From a virus: a DNA stretch of 64,000 nucleotides. Positions 44,496-52,060 of the stretch are shown here, in pieces. Below the pieces are notes generated by a model that did not search any database, was not told where the DNA came from, and saw nothing but the letters and a program-made list of their open reading frames with translations. Each line of letters begins with the position of its first letter. The first letter of the stretch is position 1. The DNA lies in IMG/VR virus record IMGVR_UViG_3300046514_000687, positions 1 to 64,000 of that record. One strand, 5' to 3'. Position numbers and translations under genes: made by a program.

Positions 44496-45608
44496 ATGCG
44501 ACCCTACACCGCCGAGGACGTGATCGCCGCGGCCACCGCCGCCGGCGCCGACGAGACGCTCGCGCCGATCATGGCCGCCGCCGCGATGAGCGAGGGCGGC
44601 GGCGACCTCGACGCCGCCGGCGACTACGATAGCGCGGGCGTCGCACACTCCTTCGGCCCCTACCAGATCAACGACATCAACAACGTCCCACGCAGCGTGA
44701 GTACCGACCTCCAGGCGTCCACCGACTGGATGTTCCAGCACGAGTTCGAGCGCGCTTATGCGACCGGCACCGCCAACGGTCTCGTGGCCGAGCGCCTGGC
44801 GCGCTGGTGCTGCATGGCCGCCGAGCGCCCCTACGGCTGGGGCGGTGCGGGCGACCCCGGCCTCGACAGCTCGGCCGCCGACCGCTACGCGGCGCACTGG
44901 CTGGGCATCGTCGCGGGTACCGAGCCCAAGCCGCCGCCGGCCGCGGGGCCGCCCTTCGCCTATAACCCCGACGTGCCCGCGCAACTCCAGTACCAGAGCT
45001 GGACCTGCTCGATCCGCTCTACGATGTGGATGCTCAGCAGCCTGGGCTACCCGGTGAACGTCGCCACCCAGCAGGACCTGATGACGCCCTGGCCGGTCGG
45101 GGTCAACGTGGGCCTGCTCGCCCGCGACGGCAGCGGCCTAGCCCAGTTCATCCGCGACACCTACGGCCTGCCCTGCTACAACGTCTACGAAGCCACCTGG
45201 GACGACGTGCTCGCCGTGGCGGGCCGCTACCCCTGCGCGCTGGGCGGCGTGGGCTGGTACCACTGGGTCGGGGTGCGCCGCGTCGAGGAGGACGGCGGGC
45301 TGGGCCTGGCGAACCCGGCGCCCGGCTACCGCGAGATCTGGAACTACCTCAGCCAGGACCAGTTCGAGGGGCCGCTCGGCCCGTTCGCCCTGGTCGTCAT
45401 CGAGGTCGGAGAGGAGGACCCCGTGGCCATCGCCGAACTGGAAGCCCAGAACGCGGAGCTGATCAGCAAGCTCGGCTACCTGCAGGGCGACGTGGCGAAC
45501 GGCATTCAGCAGGGGCTGGACGGCGCGGTCGCCGCGACGGACGACGCCGCGCGGGCGCCCGCCTACGACGCCATCCAGGCCGGGATCAACACCCTCCGGA
45601 ACGCCTGA
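44496..45608 (+). CDS. Endolysin with lysozyme-like and C39-like peptidase domains
   Basis: 370 residues; ATG 44496 is preceded by GGGAAGGGG. N-terminal domain (about 1-150): catalytic-type Glu E33 (AAAAMSEGGGD) and 'SFGPYQIND', as in soluble lytic transglycosylases. C-terminal domain (about 165-310): Cys C171 in SWTCSIRSTMWML and His H256 in WYHWVGVRRV, the order of a papain-like/C39 fold, so it may cut cross-bridges. A helical tail of about 50 residues follows. No signal peptide, so release would depend on a holin. The second domain call is from motif order. Confidence 0.72.
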   Translation: MRPYTAEDVIAAATAAGADETLAPIMAAAAMSEGGGDLDAAGDYDSAGVAHSFGPYQINDINNVPRSVSTDLQASTDWMFQHEFERAYATGTANGLVAERLARWCCMAAERPYGWGGAGDPGLDSSAADRYAAHWLGIVAGTEPKPPPAAGPPFAYNPDVPAQLQYQSWTCSIRSTMWMLSSLGYPVNVATQQDLMTPWPVGVNVGLLARDGSGLAQFIRDTYGLPCYNVYEATWDDVLAVAGRYPCALGGVGWYHWVGVRRVEEDGGLGLANPAPGYREIWNYLSQDQFEGPLGPFALVVIEVGEEDPVAIAELEAQNAELISKLGYLQGDVANGIQQGLDGAVAATDDAARAPAYDAIQAGINTLRNA

Positions 45609-45865
45609 TGCTACCCCACGACCGGGCCAACCTCGACGCGCTGGTGCGGATGGCTGGGCGCGACAGTAAGAATACCTGGCCGCTACTGGAGTGGCTGGGC
45701 GTGCACGGGATGACCGCCACGCTGCGCTGGGCGCCGCGGGCGCAGCTCTGGGCCTGCGAGTGGGAAGAGGGCGGCGTCGGCTCGCTGACCGGCGGGGCAA
45801 GTTCGCCGGTCGCCCACCACGCCGTGATCGAGTGCGGCAAGACGATCCTGGAGGGAACGGCGTGA
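45608..45865 (+). CDS. Hypothetical protein, 85 residues
   Basis: The ATG overlaps the endolysin TGA. Contains 'WPLLEWLGVHGMTATLRWA' and 'WACEWEEGGVGSLTGGASSP'. No known motif. Its stop overlaps the next GTG. Confidence 0.55.
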   Translation: MLPHDRANLDALVRMAGRDSKNTWPLLEWLGVHGMTATLRWAPRAQLWACEWEEGGVGSLTGGASSPVAHHAVIECGKTILEGTA

Positions 45866-46026
45866 GCAGGCAGGACGGCGGGCAGGACGGCGGGCATGCC
45901 TGCTACCGCTGCGGGCACCCCGCTCCGTCATCCGCGCCGCCCCGCACCCTTGCCGCGCTGTGCCCAGCCTGCGTAGCAGCGCAGCGCGCCGGAAAGGGAC
46001 TGCCGCCAGGCAGCGTCACTAAGTAG
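45862..46026 (+). CDS. Small zinc-ribbon protein, 54 residues
   Basis: GTG start overlapping the previous TGA. Two CxxC knuckles (CYRCG and CPAC) separated by 15 residues form a likely zinc ribbon. The N-terminus repeats QDGG. Confidence 0.6.
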   Translation: MSRQDGGQDGGHACYRCGHPAPSSAPPRTLAALCPACVAAQRAGKGLPPGSVTK

Positions 46027-46037
46027 GGAGATCCCCA

Positions 46038-46955
46038 ATGGCCGATTCATTGCACAGTGCCTATCCTGAGTTCTTCGGCGGCGCGGTGATCGCCCCGCCC
46101 ATCCCCCGCAGCTCCGGCCTCTACGCCGGCATCGACGACCCCTTCGCCACTCTCTCGGCCCTCCAGGCCAACCAGCGCAACGACCTGCGCGACTACGTGA
46201 CCGAGGCCGGCGACCGCACCGGCCAGTCGCTGGCCATCCCCGTCCGCAACCAGGGTCGCTTCGGCGCCTGCACCGGTTTTACCGGCACGGCCGTCCGCGC
46301 TGCCCTCGCCGCGCGCTACCACCTGGAGCGCGGCGAGGCGCCGGAGGTGGGCGACACGCCGTCGGCCCGCTACGCCTACCTGAAGACGCGCCAGCTCGAC
46401 GGCGACGCGACCGTGGACCACGGCGCCAGCATGGAGAGCGCTTGCCGCGTCTACCCGCTGTTCGGCGTCTCGCCAGCGCGGTTCGATCCCTGGGACGACG
46501 CCGCCGCGGCGAAGGGCGACATGGTCTGGCTGAACCACACGCCGACGAAGGAGGCCGATGACGGCGCCCAGTTCTTCGGGGCCAGCGGCTACGCCCGGCT
46601 GAACGGCCAGGGGCTCAGCCTAATCGCCAGCATCGTGCAGTGCATCGCCGACGGCTACCCGGCCCTGCTCGCCTTCGGCGTGCCGCAAAGCTTCATGGAA
46701 ACCGGGCCGGACGGCAAGGTCAAGATGCCGGGCGCCAGCGAGCCGAGCCAGGGGGGGCATGCCAACGCGGCCTTCGCGGTATTCCTCGATAATAGCTTTC
46801 CCGGTGGAGGTTGCATCCTGCACCAGAACTCCTGGACGGAGAGCTGGGGCCAAGCGGGGTGGGGGTACCTGCCCTTCGCGTGGGCAACGACAAAGATCCA
46901 GGCCGGCCAGGGCATCGGCACCTACTGGTTGGGCGAAGCTCACACAGTACGCTAA
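46038..46955 (+). CDS. Papain-family (C1) cysteine peptidase
   Basis: 305 residues; ATG behind GGGAGAT. The catalytic pattern is complete: NQGRFGACTGF (C78, with the oxyanion Gln before it), GGHANAAF (H241) and NSWTESWGQAGWGYLPF (N264). Papain-type enzymes are rare in phages. No signal peptide or membrane segment. It might process virion proteins, act in lysis beside the endolysin, or act on the host. Neighbours offer no substrate clue. Confidence 0.85.
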   Translation: MADSLHSAYPEFFGGAVIAPPIPRSSGLYAGIDDPFATLSALQANQRNDLRDYVTEAGDRTGQSLAIPVRNQGRFGACTGFTGTAVRAALAARYHLERGEAPEVGDTPSARYAYLKTRQLDGDATVDHGASMESACRVYPLFGVSPARFDPWDDAAAAKGDMVWLNHTPTKEADDGAQFFGASGYARLNGQGLSLIASIVQCIADGYPALLAFGVPQSFMETGPDGKVKMPGASEPSQGGHANAAFAVFLDNSFPGGGCILHQNSWTESWGQAGWGYLPFAWATTKIQAGQGIGTYWLGEAHTVR

Positions 46956-46971
46956 ACCGCGTGGGCCGGCT

Positions 46972-46989
46972 CCTTATACGCGTATAAGG
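46972..46989. promoter_or_regulatory. Perfect 18-bp palindrome CCTTATACGCGTATAAGG
   Basis: Located in the 41-base gap between the peptidase and coiled-coil genes. It is locally AT-rich and contains TTATAC on both strands. Candidate operator or symmetrical promoter core. Confidence 0.5.
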
Positions 46990-46996
46990 GAATCGG

Positions 46997-47503
46997 GTGA
47001 GCATCCACATCGGTGACGCGAACCCCTACTACGCCTTCCTGGCTCTGCTACGCGGCCAGGACGAGATGCAGCAGGCACTCGCGCGCATCGAGCGCAACCA
47101 GGCCACGCTGGGAGCCGCGGTGGCGCGCATCGAGCTGAAGGAGGGGACGATCATGGCGCTGACCCAGGCGGAGCAGGACGCCATCGCCGCGCTCACGGCG
47201 AAGATCACGGAGATCGGCGGTGACGTGGACGCAGTCGTCGAGGCAGTCAAGGGCAACCTGGTCAACCTCCAGAGCCAGGTGGCGGCACTCACGGAGCTAC
47301 GCGACCAGCTTCAGGCCAACGATGCGGCCGACGCGGCGCAGATCGCCTCGCTGAGCACGACGATCACGGCGCTCAACGAGGCCGCGGCATCGTCGGAGTC
47401 TGAGGTGCTCGCCGCGCTGCACGGCCTGGGCGGCCACCTCGACGACCTGGACACCCACGTCGAGGGCCTGGCGCCCGCGCCCCCGCCGCCGCCGGCGCCA
47501 TGA
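46997..47503 (+). CDS. Coiled-coil protein, 168 residues
   Basis: GTG start. From about residue 25 to 150 the protein is continuous heptad-type helix (ALARIERNQATLGAAVARIE; later ALTELRDQLQANDAADAAQI), with a Pro-rich C-terminal end (APAPPPPPAP). Possibly a small structural or trimerising protein. Function unknown. Confidence 0.6.
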   Translation: MSIHIGDANPYYAFLALLRGQDEMQQALARIERNQATLGAAVARIELKEGTIMALTQAEQDAIAALTAKITEIGGDVDAVVEAVKGNLVNLQSQVAALTELRDQLQANDAADAAQIASLSTTITALNEAAASSESEVLAALHGLGGHLDDLDTHVEGLAPAPPPPPAP

Positions 47504-47925
47504 AGAACCCCCTGGCGCAGCTTCTCGGCCTGGCTCCGCGGCCCCTGAAGCGCCTGGACCGGCCGGAGTGGACCTGGCGGCAGAGCGGTAAGCATCGCGG
47601 GACCGGCGACGGCTGGGCGGCGACGGTTAAGCTCGACCGGTGCCTGACGCTGAACGGCGGCGCGCCCGGGGAAGGCATGGTGATCGAGACCTGGCGGCTG
47701 CCGGTCGTATCTTTCGAGGCCCGGCCGCCCGAGGGCCGGATCGCGAACCCGCTCGCGGAGCTGGTGCCGTCGGTCGGCCTCCCGACGCCCAACCTGTTCC
47801 GGCCGGTGGGACGCACGGCGTCGGGCGACCCGGTATACCTGGATAGCCGCGGTCGGCGGCGCGTTTACCCGGCCGCGCCGCAGAGCCGGGCTAACCCCGC
47901 ACTTTCGAATCCGATCCACCGCTAG
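47500..47925 (+). CDS. Hypothetical protein, 141 residues
   Basis: The ATG overlaps the previous stop (ATGA). Pro/Arg-rich with several Trp in the first third, and no motif recognised. A hairpin follows it. Confidence 0.5.
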   Translation: MKNPLAQLLGLAPRPLKRLDRPEWTWRQSGKHRGTGDGWAATVKLDRCLTLNGGAPGEGMVIETWRLPVVSFEARPPEGRIANPLAELVPSVGLPTPNLFRPVGRTASGDPVYLDSRGRRRVYPAAPQSRANPALSNPIHR

Positions 47926-47937
47926 GAGCTGGACGGG

Positions 47938-47963
47938 GCCGCGAGTTCGGGCAGGCTCGCGGC
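47938..47963 (+). terminator. Hairpin upstream of the esterase gene
   Basis: 8-bp stem GCCGCGAG/CTCGCGGC with a 10-base loop, in the 63-base gap. No U-tract. Confidence 0.4.
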
Positions 47964-47988
47964 GCCCGTCGAGCCAGGGGAGGACACC

Positions 47989-49122
47989 GTGGCAGACCTG
48001 GACGAGGCGCGCGGGCGGTTCGAGGCGATCCAGGCCGAGTGCGACCGCGACGACCTGCGCCACACCGTCATCACGCAGCCCAGCGACAGCATGACAAAGG
48101 CCCAGCTCACCCAGCTCTGCCAGGACAACAACGCCTTTGCGGCCGACATCCAGGCCGCGCTGGGGATCGTCTGGGAGCACGCCGCGGCGGGGCTAGGCGC
48201 GCTGGCCGGCGACCAGCCGGGCCCGCCGCCCGAGCCGCCGCCCGCCGAGCAGTGGAATGGGCCGGCAGCGGGCTTCTACGGTAGCCAGCACTACGGCTCC
48301 GGCGCCCGCGCCTGGGGCAACCTGACGATCCCCCACGGCATCCCCCGCGGCGCGCTGTTCCAGGTCCACGGCGGGGGCTGGATGATGGGCGATCCCTACC
48401 AGGCCGGCCCGCTCGTGGACGCCGTGGTAGTCGATGACTATGTGCCGCTGCTGGAGGGCCAGTACGGCCTGTCCGAGGGGCACCGCTACGGCCTCCAGGT
48501 GATGGCCTCCTACGCGGCGCAGCGCTGGGGCGTGATCGTCTGGGAGCCGGCCTACAGCTACTCCAGCGGCGATCCGGACGTCTGCCTGCGCGACGTGACG
48601 GCGGCGGTCACCTGGCTGCGTCAGCAGCTCGCCGCGTGGGGCGTGCCGAGCTTGCCGATCGTCTACGCCGGCCACAGCGCCGGGGGGCAGCTTAGCCTGC
48701 GCGCCGCGCTGGACCCCGCCCTGCCGGCGCCCGCCGCCTGGCTCGGCATGGCTGCCGCGGGCCTAACCGTCCACCGCACTGCCGACGTGCAAGACGCGCC
48801 TGGCGGTTTCGGCCAGGGCGGCACGGGCTGGATCTTCCAAACGGCGTGGGGCAACCCGGCCAACTGGCCGAGCTACGCGCCGGACACCCACCTGCACGAC
48901 CGCGGTGAGCGCTTTCCCCTGTACGTCGAGCAGGGCAATCAGAACGGCCGGGATGATGGGTCCGTGCTGGTCCGCTGGGCCGCCAACTTCACCCCGCTAG
49001 CAGTAGGAGCTGGGTGGCCCACTCAATACCACGAGCAAAGTGGCGCTAATCACTTTGCGATCCGGTTTGACCAGTCTCCAACTACCAGAGCGGATATGGA
49101 CAAGATCTGGTCTGAGGTCTAG
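47989..49122 (+). CDS. Alpha/beta-hydrolase esterase
   Basis: 377 residues; GTG behind GGGGAGG. After an N-terminal helical region and a Pro-rich linker (about 75-85), the hydrolase domain shows HGGGW (127-131, oxyanion hole as in the HSL/acetyl-esterase group), the nucleophile elbow GHSAGG with S230, and a late His H355 (GANHFAI). The acid is probably in 'NQNGRDDG'. It could deacylate host surface polymers, comparable in position though not in sequence to LysB-type lysis esterases. The last 120 bases are richer in A and T than the rest. Confidence 0.8.
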   Translation: MADLDEARGRFEAIQAECDRDDLRHTVITQPSDSMTKAQLTQLCQDNNAFAADIQAALGIVWEHAAAGLGALAGDQPGPPPEPPPAEQWNGPAAGFYGSQHYGSGARAWGNLTIPHGIPRGALFQVHGGGWMMGDPYQAGPLVDAVVVDDYVPLLEGQYGLSEGHRYGLQVMASYAAQRWGVIVWEPAYSYSSGDPDVCLRDVTAAVTWLRQQLAAWGVPSLPIVYAGHSAGGQLSLRAALDPALPAPAAWLGMAAAGLTVHRTADVQDAPGGFGQGGTGWIFQTAWGNPANWPSYAPDTHLHDRGERFPLYVEQGNQNGRDDGSVLVRWAANFTPLAVGAGWPTQYHEQSGANHFAIRFDQSPTTRADMDKIWSEV

Positions 49123-49130
49123 GCGGCACC

Positions 49131-49487
49131 GTGTTCGTAGCCGCTGTCATCGTGGAGAGATTCTCCAATACGCATCACTGCCACCTGGAGACCGTGCCCC
49201 CGCGGCGTGGCGAGTGGGGCTGCTTCCTGGACCTGAAGTACGAAGTAGAGCGCCACTACGGCACTCAGGTCAGCTTCTACTACCGGGATATCGGCAGTGC
49301 GAAGGCCGTGCCGGTGGGCTGGGTCTTCCAGTGCAACGACGGCGAGGCGGTCATTGAAACCTGGGTCAGCGTCGTCGACGCGGCTACGCTGAAGTACATC
49401 GACATCCGCCACCTGGCGGCGCTGATCCCGGCCGATCCGCCGCATCCGAGCATCCTGCACCCCGCGAGCAGCGGCACGTGGGACTGA
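49131..49487 (+). CDS. Hypothetical protein, 118 residues
   Basis: GTG start after GGCGGCACC; no strong ribosome site. Mixed alpha/beta with 'YEVERHYGTQVSFYYRDI' and 'VGWVFQCNDGEAVIETWVSV'. No family recognised. Confidence 0.55.
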   Translation: MFVAAVIVERFSNTHHCHLETVPPRRGEWGCFLDLKYEVERHYGTQVSFYYRDIGSAKAVPVGWVFQCNDGEAVIETWVSVVDAATLKYIDIRHLAALIPADPPHPSILHPASSGTWD

Positions 49488-49494
49488 CCGCGCC

Positions 49495-49827
49495 ATGGGC
49501 GCCGCGTGCCCCCGCTGCGGTGGCTCGCTGCTGTTCGAGCGCGACGACGCCACGCGCGGCCAGGTGGCGGCCTGCCTGATGTGCGGGGAGCGGCTGTGGC
49601 TGAGCGGGATGCCGACCGATTACGCGCCGCCGATCCGCAGCGGACCGCGCCCGCGGCCGGAGCAGGTACGGGGCCAGATCGACGGGCGGCGGCTGCTGTT
49701 CGAGCCGGCGCAGGTGGCCGCCATCCAGGCGGCGCTCGACGCGGGCGTGCCGGTGCAGCGCGTGGCGCGGCGGTTCGGCTGCGCCTACGAGACGATCCGG
49801 CGGATCAAGCGGGGCGAGTACCGCTAG
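49495..49827 (+). CDS. Zinc-ribbon plus helix-turn-helix protein, 110 residues
   Basis: N-terminal CPRCGG...CLMCG forms a zinc ribbon. The C-terminal 40 residues (PAQVAAIQAALDAGVPVQRV, then ARRFGCAYETIRRIKRGEYR) form a resolvase/Hin-type helix-turn-helix. Likely DNA-binding, perhaps a late or lysis-region regulator. Confidence 0.7.
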   Translation: MGAACPRCGGSLLFERDDATRGQVAACLMCGERLWLSGMPTDYAPPIRSGPRPRPEQVRGQIDGRRLLFEPAQVAAIQAALDAGVPVQRVARRFGCAYETIRRIKRGEYR

Positions 49828-49839
49828 GAGGAGGGGCTC

Positions 49840-50232
49840 GTGGAGTGGCTGATCAGCATCTTCAGCACCGGCTGGGTGAAGGCGGTGGTCGTCCTGATGT
49901 TCGCCAACGTCGCCACGGGCATCGCCGTCGCCCTGTACACGGGCGTATTCGACCTGGGCGACCTGGCGAGCTGGCTGCGCAGCCGGGCCGTGCCGTACCT
50001 GCTGGGCGGCGCGGCGGCGAAGCTGGCCGTCCAGATCGGCGGCGCGGACCTCGGGATCACGCCGGACATGGCCGACGCGGTGTGGGCCTTCGTGATCCTA
50101 GCCCTGGTGGGCCACATCATCCAGAACCTCCGTGAGCTGGGCCTGCCGCTGTCGCAGCAGTTCGGCGCGCCGCGGTCCGACTCGCTGAGCCCGCCCAGCC
50201 CGCCGCTCGTCGAGCCACCCCCGCGGCCCTAG
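49840..50232 (+). CDS. Holin-like membrane protein, 130 residues
   Basis: GTG behind AGGAGGAGG. Three likely membrane segments: VVVLMFANVATGIAVALY (about 16-33), VPYLLGGAAAKLAVQI (about 51-66) and AVWAFVILALVGHIIQNL (about 80-97). A Pro/Ser-rich soluble tail follows. Size and topology fit phage holins. It is the last rightward gene before the convergent hairpin. Confidence 0.7.
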   Translation: MEWLISIFSTGWVKAVVVLMFANVATGIAVALYTGVFDLGDLASWLRSRAVPYLLGGAAAKLAVQIGGADLGITPDMADAVWAFVILALVGHIIQNLRELGLPLSQQFGAPRSDSLSPPSPPLVEPPPRP

Positions 50233-50241
50233 TGGTACACT
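50233..50241 (+). promoter_or_regulatory. Extended -10 promoter candidate (TGGTACACT)
   Basis: It starts one base after the holin stop codon. About 80 bases later comes the convergent hairpin, so it could only make a short RNA of roughly 110 bases. The 50233-50364 stretch has no rightward ORF. Confidence 0.35.
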
Positions 50242-50321
50242 GGGCTCGCCGCTGATCACGGCACGGCAGGCGGCCCGACCCGTCTGCTGCGACGTCTGGG
50301 CCACTACGTCAGCCGTCGCCG

Positions 50322-50359
50322 CCGATGCCTCGTGAGCGCACACACTCGCGAGGCATCGG
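50322..50359. terminator. Hairpin between convergent operons
   Basis: Stem CCGATGCCTCG/CGAGGCATCGG (11 bp) with a 16-base loop, between the rightward holin gene and the leftward island. Probably a bidirectional terminator. Confidence 0.65.
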
Positions 50360-50364
50360 TGTGT

Positions 50365-50736
50365 CTAGTCGTCGGGCAGCATCAGCGCCCGGCGGAAGAT
50401 GCCGACGATCTGGGCGTGCTTGGCCGCGGCCTCCTCCCAGGTGTCCCAGCTCCAGCTCATCTCCGATCCCTTGTCCTCCGGGCCATCCTGCATCTGCAGC
50501 AGCGTCTCGAAGAGGGCGACCGGCTGCCCGGTGAGCAGGCTCTGCGCGCTCTGGCCGAGGAAGACCGTGCTGACGCTGGCGGAGCGCTCGGTGGCCGGGT
50601 CTTTCCAGCGCCAGAGGCCGACGCGCCGCGCCGCGATGTCCTCCACCAGCACTCCCCAGGCGAGCGCGTCCGGCGCCGGCACGGGCGTCTGTCCGTCTAA
50701 GACCCAGAGGCCACGGCTGAGCTGCGGGTCGCTCAC
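50365..50736 (-). CDS. Hypothetical protein, 123 residues
   Basis: Last gene of the leftward island; its start overlaps the end of the endonuclease gene. Contains 'RRVGLWRWKDPATERSASVS' and 'MSWSWDTWEEAAAKHAQIVG'. No recognised family. Confidence 0.6.
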   Translation of the reverse strand: MSDPQLSRGLWVLDGQTPVPAPDALAWGVLVEDIAARRVGLWRWKDPATERSASVSTVFLGQSAQSLLTGQPVALFETLLQMQDGPEDKGSEMSWSWDTWEEAAAKHAQIVGIFRRALMLPDD

Positions 50737-51386
50737 CAGTGCACGTACTCCCGCGCGGCCAGGAGGTCGGCCGCGAGTCGCCTAATATCCCCACCGCGCT
50801 CGCCCTGCAACAGTGCCTGGCCCCCACGGCGCCAATAAACAGCCAGCATTACAATCTGGCGCCAGATTGCATAGTCGTGCGCCTTCTTAGTCCGTAACGG
50901 ATAGGCGTCAAAGTGCGGGATAATGGCGCTGTACAGCACGTCCCGATGGCCGACCTTCCATGTCAGGGTCGGATGTTCGCTAGGAGACACCCGCTTCCCG
51001 GCGTAGAGAGCGCCAATGCCGGTAGTCTCCCGGACTTCCTCAAGAACTGCGCGGTCGTCATCTCGCAACTTGATCTCGAAACAAAGGGTCAGGTGGCCTC
51101 TCAGTACCGAGGCCCGAAAGTGTCCCTCGCCATCGGTCAACCCAGTAAGCCAGGCGCCAAACAAGGGGTCGTAGGCTGGGATCTGCAGTGGCGGCGGCTG
51201 AAACTCTGACCTCACCTGATCCGCTCGTTCTCGTAAAAGCGCCTTCTCACGACGGTAGTAGTAGGTCTTGCGGCTTGCCTTGCGGCAGGTGCGGCAAGCG
51301 CGGAATCCATCGGGCGTCCAGTATAGGTTGCTACCGGAGTACGGATGCCCGGCTGGGCAATGGGTATGCTGCACGGCTCCTACCAC
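50733..51386 (-). CDS. LAGLIDADG-family homing endonuclease
   Basis: 217 residues. GTG at 51386 overlaps the stop of the upstream split gene; another in-frame GTG lies at 51374. The N-terminus has zinc-knuckle cysteines (CPAGHPYSGSNLYW...CRTCRK) of a type seen beside homing nucleases. Then comes the motif WLTGLTDGEGHF, followed by 'FEIKLRDDDRAVLEEVRETT' and 'YPLRTKKAHDYAIWRQIV', characteristic of single-motif LAGLIDADG enzymes acting as dimers. Bases are more AT-rich than flanks, a sign of recent mobility. No intron or intein is evident around it. Confidence 0.82.
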   Translation of the reverse strand: MVGAVQHTHCPAGHPYSGSNLYWTPDGFRACRTCRKASRKTYYYRREKALLRERADQVRSEFQPPPLQIPAYDPLFGAWLTGLTDGEGHFRASVLRGHLTLCFEIKLRDDDRAVLEEVRETTGIGALYAGKRVSPSEHPTLTWKVGHRDVLYSAIIPHFDAYPLRTKKAHDYAIWRQIVMLAVYWRRGGQALLQGERGGDIRRLAADLLAAREYVHW

Positions 51387-51673
51387 TGGATGTACTCCAG
51401 GGTGGGGTCGCCACCTGGGCGGCGCCTACCGGTAGCGATGTCTCGATACCATCCGGTAGGCTCTCCCTCTCCACTCCAAAGCTGGAAGGCGACTACAGCC
51501 GCCCACAGGTCCGGGTATCAGTAGGTGGCGTCGTAGGTGATCGCCCGCCGGTCGGCGCTGACCGTCAGCCGCGGCAGCGTGTAGCCGAGGTTCAGGTCGA
51601 GCACGCGGCCGTCCGGAAACTCGCGGCTCAGCCAGCCGCGGTCGGGGGTGCAGGGCGCATAGAGTTCATCCAC
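51380..51673 (-). pseudogene. Small gene split by an in-frame TGA
   Basis: GTG at 51673 starts a 51-residue frame (MDELYAPCTPDRGWLSREFP and onward) that stops at TGA 51520-51518. The same frame then continues for 45 coherent residues (YPDLWAAVVAFQLWSGEGEP; TGWYRDIATGRRRPGGDP; ending EYIQW) to TAG 51382-51380. With Trp in place of the TGA the product is one continuous protein of 97 residues. It may be a nonsense mutation (TGG to TGA), a sequencing error, or read-through. TGA is a normal stop elsewhere here, so recoding of the whole genome is excluded. Confidence 0.6.
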
Positions 51674-51896
51674 GGTTTCTCCGATCCACGACCGCCTGCG
51701 CGATCGCCTCCCGCGTCGCCTCGCAGACCGGCGCGACAGGCAGCTCGCGCGCGACGGCTAGCGCAATCACGGCACACTTCAGGCAGAAGCGGCCCAGCTC
51801 GCCGCCCTGCCCGGCCACGACGGCCAGGACCGCGCTGCGCCGGCAGCGGCCCGCGTCGCAGCGGCGCACCAGGGGTGCGAGGTACGGTTCGGGCAT
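51666..51896 (-). CDS. Small Cys-containing protein, 76 residues
   Basis: ATG 51896. Helical with cysteines at CDAGRC, CLKC and CEA, so possibly metal-binding. Its stop overlaps the GTG of the split gene. An upstream extension is open but lacks a better start. Confidence 0.55.
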   Translation of the reverse strand: MPEPYLAPLVRRCDAGRCRRSAVLAVVAGQGGELGRFCLKCAVIALAVARELPVAPVCEATREAIAQAVVDRRNRG

Positions 51897-51904
51897 GATG
51901 CCTC

Positions 51905-52060
51905 CTACGCACAGCGCGAGCAGATGCGAGCGTTGCCGGGCGCTCGCCACAGCGGACACTGTCGCGCCTCGAACACGGCATAGGAGCAGCGCCAGGCCGC
52001 CCCGCAGACCGGGCAGCGGTGAGTATGCGCCGCGACGTCACGCTTGCTGCGGTGGCCCAT
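51905..52060 (-). CDS. Small zinc-finger-like protein, 51 residues
   Basis: ATG 52060 lies inside the 3' end of the upstream gene. CPVCGAAWRC and CSRC at the ends suggest a single zinc site. Part of the coupled leftward operon. Confidence 0.55.
   Translation of the reverse strand: MGHRSKRDVAAHTHRCPVCGAAWRCSYAVFEARQCPLWRAPGNARICSRCA

Noticed and set aside
44230-44523. 97-residue frame starting GTG 44230
   Set aside because: Arg/Pro/Gly/Ala-rich; the 44243 frame is more protein-like and ends before the endolysin promoter.
51380-51673. TGA read as Trp throughout the genome
   Set aside because: TGA ends many confirmed genes here, often overlapping the next start, so the code is standard.
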